From Umbilicaria muhlenbergii (taxonomy: Eukaryota > Ascomycota > Lecanoromycetes > Umbilicariales > Umbilicariaceae): 64,000 nt of DNA. The notes below the pieces were generated by a model. It worked only from the letters and a program-made list of their open reading frames with translations, was not told the DNA's origin and ran no database searches. Below are positions 58,769 through 64,000 of this stretch, piece by piece. Position 1 is the stretch's first letter. Every line of letters starts with the position of its first letter. The DNA lies in the NCBI GenBank assembly GCA_000611775.1, contig KK106981.1:10195183-10259182 (forward strand). The letters run 5' to 3'. Position numbers and translations under genes: made by a program.

Positions 58769-61700
58769 CTACTGCATATCCTGAATCACAGAGGGAGCCT
58801 GTGAGAATTTAAATATATGAAAGAGTTTTTCAAACATCAAGCCCTGAATCATTTGAACGCGGGAAATTGTCACATAAGTAAGCTCAAGAGAGTGATCTTT
58901 TGTACTGATATTTAGAATCACCTTATCAAGCGTTAAACCCTGTGATTTGTGAACAGTGATAATGTATGCAAGAACAACAGGGAACATCTCTTGACTGTAA
59001 GTGACTGAATTGACCTCTCATTCACGCTGAACAGATATAATCAGTATCATTAACTGCTCCTCTGATGTTTGCTGACAAGGCCCGTTTTCAGCATAATTAT
59101 CTGAAATGAATCAAAGCATGCAAGGCAGACTGATGAGTGAATCATCTTCTGAACATCACATCATATCATACAGTGTGCTCAGAGTCTCATTGATGAGTTC
59201 AAACGCAGTCAAAAGATTACTGATAATCATCAGCTGACAGCCTTTGCTTAACAGGAGCTCTGAACATAGCCTTTGAGCATCTTCTTCAGAGCTGTTTTTG
59301 GCCGCTAAAGGTTGATGTTTAGCCTCAATTTGAAGCACAGGGCGTTCACACTTCCACAAAGCTGCAAAGTTATAATCACAAACAGCAGCGCGGGTTGAGT
59401 AAATCTGAAGACTATTTTCAAACACAGTCTGAATGTTCAGAGGCAAATTATCCTCTACTCTTTGCTGCAGGAACTGACAGTTCTCATCAGTCATTTCACT
59501 CAGCTGCAGGCTCTGTAAAAGTGTTCAGAATTGAATGAAGCTGTTGTCCTCACCCTGCTGATGCATAATTTGAGTCAACTGAATGATTTCATTCAACCTT
59601 TGATAAAGTTCCTTGGCCGTAGTAAGCTCAATTTTCAAGGCAGGCTGAGTATCATATAAAGGAGAGGCATCAACAGGAGGCAGCTGGTAGAAATCATCAC
59701 ACAGCAAAATATTCATGCCTCTGAATGATTCATCTGAATGATTGAGGAATATTTGTTTCAACCTCACATTGATTTGATACAGTTTCAGCAGGCCAATCAT
59801 GAATTTCTCATTGATGATAAGGTAATGACATCATTGATACAGCTGTTGCAGGCTCAGCAAGGCTGAATTAAACAGTGATTTGAACAGTTTCTGAACAGGC
59901 AGCTGTAGCAGCTGATGCAGCATTTGTCCTTGAATACTGAACGCCGCAACTTCAGTAGGTGCAGCTCACAGGACTGAATCTGACTGCTCATGCTGCTTTA
60001 TCATATCAAACAGGTAGGTTGATATCATATCAATTAAATATGACTTGTCAGTGCCTGCTGATCTGTCAACATGCATCAAAAGTTGAGCTGATGTAATCTC
60101 AGAAAATCTGTCTTGACAGTGATTATACACTTGATTAAAGATCACCTGCTGAGCCTCTGTAAGTGTATCAGGATCATTTCAGGTGCATTTAATGCATTCA
60201 GACATCAATTTAACAAGAGTCAAAAAATTCAACTGTTCACTGAACTGTTTGAACAGATGATCATTGAAATGTTAATTATAAGTTAAATCTTCTGATCAAT
60301 TGCTGAGGTCTCTGACATTGTCATGTGAGTAGCTGTCAGCACCTTCACTTTCATGTTTGATAATCAGTTCAATAAAGAGGTCCTGAGGTTCATGTTCTTC
60401 TTTCAGTTCAGATTCATACTGAGTGAGTGTGAAATCCTCATCAGGTTCAGCTTCTTCTTGAGCTTTAATATTCAAGGGGTTCATATTGTGCTGGCTGTGG
60501 TGTTTCAATTGATATAAATGATATGCTGCAGTGTAGGTTTGCTCATCAACCTTGTTCAGCATCCACAGTTCAGACGGTTCAGAAAAAGGATGATGAAGCA
60601 TCATTTTCATTTAACAGTAATTCTCAAATCCTGACCTGTTTGAAGTTGACTTGTACATAGGAAACATATGTAGAACCCTTGCTGATGCTTTAAAGCATCA
60701 CTGAACAATGTTGTTAAATACATCTCAACTCTGAATAAATTCAAATAAAGTCACATCCTCAAGCTGGTCCTCTGAACAGAGTGTATATGATGAATGCAGC
60801 ATGTACTTTTCAAGCCAGGACTGTCCTTTTTTCTGAAATTAATCATTTTCAGACTCAGCAAGGGTATCCTGTTCATTCAGTGACTGAAAATTGACAGTAG
60901 TGAAATCACAGGTGCAATTCACAAGCTGTAACCTCAGAAGGTGATGAGCTACCTCTTGAGCAGATCAATCATGCTCACCTATCAATTAATTCATAACCCT
61001 CATGACCACAGATAAAAAAGGCAGTTTGTTGTGTTTCTGTTTCTTAATTGCATTCATGAACAGCTCCTTGTACAGTTCAGATTTGACTTTCACTTTGCTG
61101 ATGTATTTTGCAGCGTAGTAAATCACCTCACGTATACTGATACAGGGAGACATATCAGTATTGGCATTTCAACTCAGGGTGAATACTGAAATATGAGCAT
61201 TCATCATTGTGTCATTCTGAACAGCCAGATATTTGTAGTATTTCAGGTTTTGATCACGGGAGACTGTGGCGACTGTTTGAAACACCTGAGGAAAATGAAA
61301 ATGACAGTGCTTTTCTTCAACATCCTTTATCTTCCGCAAGCAGTAGCTGTCACTGCATTTGTGATGTTGATAACAATTGAGGCATTCAGTCAAATGAAGC
61401 CGGGTGTTCAAATGTTCAATAATAAGCAGACTCACTGAATTCTTGCCTGACAGCAATGTGAAATTGAGGTTCACAGCAGTCACTCAATCACTTCATCATT
61501 AAGCAAGGGTTTCATGATTGAGGTTTGTATCTGTACGGACTGCTGACGCCCTGTCAAGTCAAAGAAAGTCATGCACATGACTGCTTTCATGAGCTTGCCA
61601 CTCATAGCAGTATCAGTGATCCTGAACCTTGAACACCTTGCAGATAATGTGTTTCAGAAACAGCTTAAATCAGCATGTTAAGTACTTCATCACAATGTGA

Positions 61701-63809
61701 GGGTTGTGAGTTAAATTGTCTGACGCAGCTCTGTATTGCTCATGTTCAGTTCATTCAGAATGTTGTTCAAACCCTGGCATCTGAGCCTGCAGATTGAATC
61801 ACTGAAGGTCAGCAGCACTGACTGTGATGAACAGATGCAGCACATTTAAATTTAAAATCATGACTTCAAGTTCACAGCCTCTGACAGCTCAAAAGGGTCA
61901 GGTTTCACGCAGCTGTTCAGCTGAATGAACAATATGATTGATTAAATCTGCTTTCTCCTCCTGAACTCACTTCTTCAGATCCTGAAATGTGATGTTCTTG
62001 TCATTAAGCTTCTTGCAAACATAGCTGAAGTGCTGTTTTGACTGCGTACGCAATAAGTGATTAAAGGCGTAATAGCAGAAATGTGAATGATGAGCAAACT
62101 GATCATCTTTGTATTTCAGCAAGTGATGAATTCAATCACTCAGGCTGATAACCTCCCCTCTCTGTTCATAAAAATCACCCCGTCTGTACGGGAATAGCCC
62201 TGGAAATGTCATTCAAAAAACAGGTTTTAAATCTCATTCAGAAACAGGGTCATCTGCAACAAATGTCATGAAAAGCATATTGAGACCTACAGGGTGTGTA
62301 GCTTGTGTTAACACTCATTAAAGATGTTTCATTTCCATCTGATCAGGAAGTAAATTAAGCATCACAGCAATTTGAGGTGATTGATTTTCATCATCAAGCT
62401 CATTCAGATCCACGTTCAGAAGGTCTTGATCATTCAGAATATCATTCAGATTAGAAAAAGAGAGCTCATTCACCTCACACACAGGCAGCTGATCAGTAAT
62501 AGAGTCATCTTCAGGCAGAGTCAGCAGTTTGTCCTCATCAATTTCTAAATTCTTGTAGTCAGGGTGATTGGCCCGTAAAAACATCAATCAGTCAAAAACA
62601 ACCTTTCTTTGAACATGCATTGACAAGTTGAACTGCTGTTCAATGCCTCAGTTGAAGTGACCAGAAGGAGGTTTCAACAGCAAAATTTAAGTAAAGTTAA
62701 TTGTAGTATTAATTTAAATGGCCTGAACAGGTTCTGAACAACTTACATTAAGTTCAGAGGGTAAAAGTGAAAGCTTATCATAAACCTTTGAAGTGTTCTG
62801 CATGAATGTCATCACATGTGATTTGTACTTGAACTGCTGCCCTTTTATCTGCCATACTTGAATATGAACATGCAAATGAGCAATAAGGTGCTCTTCAACT
62901 TGTGTTAACTCAGACAGATGTTCAGGAACAGAGTCAACATTCAGATGATTATGCTCAGTAAATAATCAGAGTTTCTCACTTCTCTTCTGAGCAATGCAGT
63001 GTTTGCAGATCTGTTCAGAATTAAGCTTCATATCAAATCACTTTTCATTGCACTGAACGCATTCATCCTGTCATAGTTGAGCCAGGTTTTGATAGAAATC
63101 CCTGATATATCCTCAGTATTCCCCTGAAATAGCAGGATCATGCAAAGATGATGAAGCTGCAGCAGCCGCCTGACTGCAAGAAGGTGTAGAAGGTGTAGAC
63201 TGACTACTGAATGAAGTCTGAACAGGTTCAGCATTATTCTGAACAGGTGTTTGTAACAGATTATCATGAGCATGATGCATTGTTCTTTGACATTTCTGAC
63301 AGGTAGTGGTTGCTGCAGCAGGAAAGCCCTGCTGCAATGATTGAAATTGATTGAGTGACCGTGGGCAGTGGCACTGAGGACAAAGCTGTTCAGGCTGTTC
63401 AGACTGTCTGACTTGCTCAGGTGATGTTGAAGTCAGGATATCTCCTCAATTCTGCACACACTGTTGAGCCCATGCATTCTTTTCCTTCGCCTCAGCAACA
63501 TGACGCGTTTGTTTATCTTGCTCAGCTTCCACCTCAAGACGATTAAAGTGAATGTTCAGGCTCAATTCACTGAGCGGCAGTCTTACACAGATTCATTTCG
63601 CTGAAGGTGGATGTGAATCATCATCATCTTGAGCTGTCATATGAACACGCCGGCGTGAGCCCTTCTAAAACACAGGTTAGAAAGATTATGAAAAAGGACC
63701 CTGAACCTACAGCTCTGCAAGCCGAACAGGTTTTCCAATACCGATAGCCTCCATTATATTCAGCTGCGGGTTGCAAACGCTTACAAGCACTACAGGCAAG
63801 GTAGTTCAT
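58769..63809 (-). pseudogene. Helitron Rep/helicase gene, degenerate
   Basis: The start is probably the ATG at 63809: MNYLACSACKRLQPAAEYNG, then WKTCSACR and a 45-nt intron with a CTAAC branch site. Downstream blocks in order are FLRANHPDYKNLEID (about 62580), MTFPGLFPYRRGDFYEQRGE near 62215 (the FPYG..F..R block of the Helitron-like N domain), QNDTMMNAHISVFTLS (about 61180), a damaged Walker A (AGTDKSYL, near 60070), Walker B-type LLCDDFYQLPPV (about 59690) and helicase motif VI ITVHKSQGLTLDKV (about 58940). Many stops interrupt the frame; most of the long fragments end in TGA, in keeping with C-to-T change at CGA or TGG codons. It cannot encode a working transposase. Confidence 0.8.
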
Positions 63810-64000
63810 AGTGAATGCAGTAGTATTGTTGAAGAATTTGCAAGTCATGCCAAGCCCACAAGAAGCCTAGTCTTGAAGAGGAAAAAAAGCACCCTCCGGA
63901 ACAGAAAAATCTACTCCACTAGCGGCCGAACGCGATTTGGAACCCCTCTGGAGATTTAACATGAGCAAGCTCATGAACAATAGGTAGCTGCGCCTGAAGA

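Larger units (their letters stand above)
57100..64000 (-). mobile_element. Decayed Helitron (rolling-circle DNA transposon), right end not in view
   Basis: About 6.9 kb of AT-rich DNA almost without CpG (one CpG in 58141-58500). Translated on the minus strand it shows, from right to left, a Cys-rich start, Helitron-like N-domain blocks and PIF1-type helicase motifs, which is the known order of fungal Helitron Rep/helicase proteins. The strand implies its 5' end is near or past the right edge and its 3' end near 57 kb. A second, plus-strand gene lies at the 3' side. Neither the 5' TC nor the 3' CTRR hairpin end could be placed with confidence. Boundaries are therefore approximate. Confidence 0.8.

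Noticed and set aside
63959-63976. Small hairpin CATGAGC-AA-GCTCATG near the right edge as a Helitron 3' hairpin
   Set aside because: The helicase strand places the 3' end on the left, and no CTRR end follows.

Overview
The window is a nuclear segment of a filamentous ascomycete (Pezizomycotina). This is suggested by compact genes with many 45-80 nt GT-AG introns, CTAAC/CTGAC-like branch sites, and proteins with the usual fungal architecture: Cbp4, an acuE-type malate synthase, Dbf2/SidB, Rec8, a Pth11-like rhodopsin-domain protein, a Tri12-like MFS pump, Fmp46 and the SEA-complex subunit Mtc5. The class cannot be fixed from the sequence alone. Exon joins below were worked out by hand, and nearly every model closes exactly in frame.

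Layout. 1-2378 (-): start of a long disordered protein that leaves the window. 3442-4000 (+): cbp4. 4451-5720 (-): unrecognised, poorly resolved or decaying gene. 6540-8432 (-): peroxisomal malate synthase. 9138-11100 (-): GABA/choline-type APC permease. 11.1-14.0 kb: gene-poor. 14015-15441 (+): rhodopsin-domain membrane protein. 16392-17525 (+): arylamine N-acetyltransferase. 18031-20547 (-): rec8. 21658-23842 (+): Dbf2-type NDR kinase, divergent from rec8. 25140-29619 (-): 1,419-aa RRM protein. 30432-31030 (-): fmp46. 31540-32470 (-): PMP20-type peroxiredoxin. 32856-34234: an 881-bp element with terminal inverted repeats and a perfect 325-bp tandem duplication, in the promoter of a DUF1348 gene (34228-34786, +). 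35059-36570 (-): fasciclin protein. 37734-39796 (+): glutamate decarboxylase. 40504-41669 (+): acyl-protein thioesterase. 42109-44893 (+): POP1. 46491-48551 (-): MFS pump. 50696-51709 (+): hotdog thioesterase. 52001-56552 (-): Mtc5/WDR59.

From about 57 kb to the right edge the sequence changes sharply. It is AT-rich, almost free of CpG, and carries a decayed Helitron on the minus strand (zinc-knuckle start, Helitron-like N domain, PIF1 helicase motifs) plus a convergent plus-strand accessory gene.

Most genes are unrelated housekeeping genes, not a cluster. Two share a compartment: malate synthase and the peroxiredoxin both end in the peroxisomal signal AKL. The most unusual signals are the TIR element with its minisatellite and promoter duplication, the CpG-purged Helitron with a second gene, and a repeated within-gene switch from C-rich to G-rich coding sequence.
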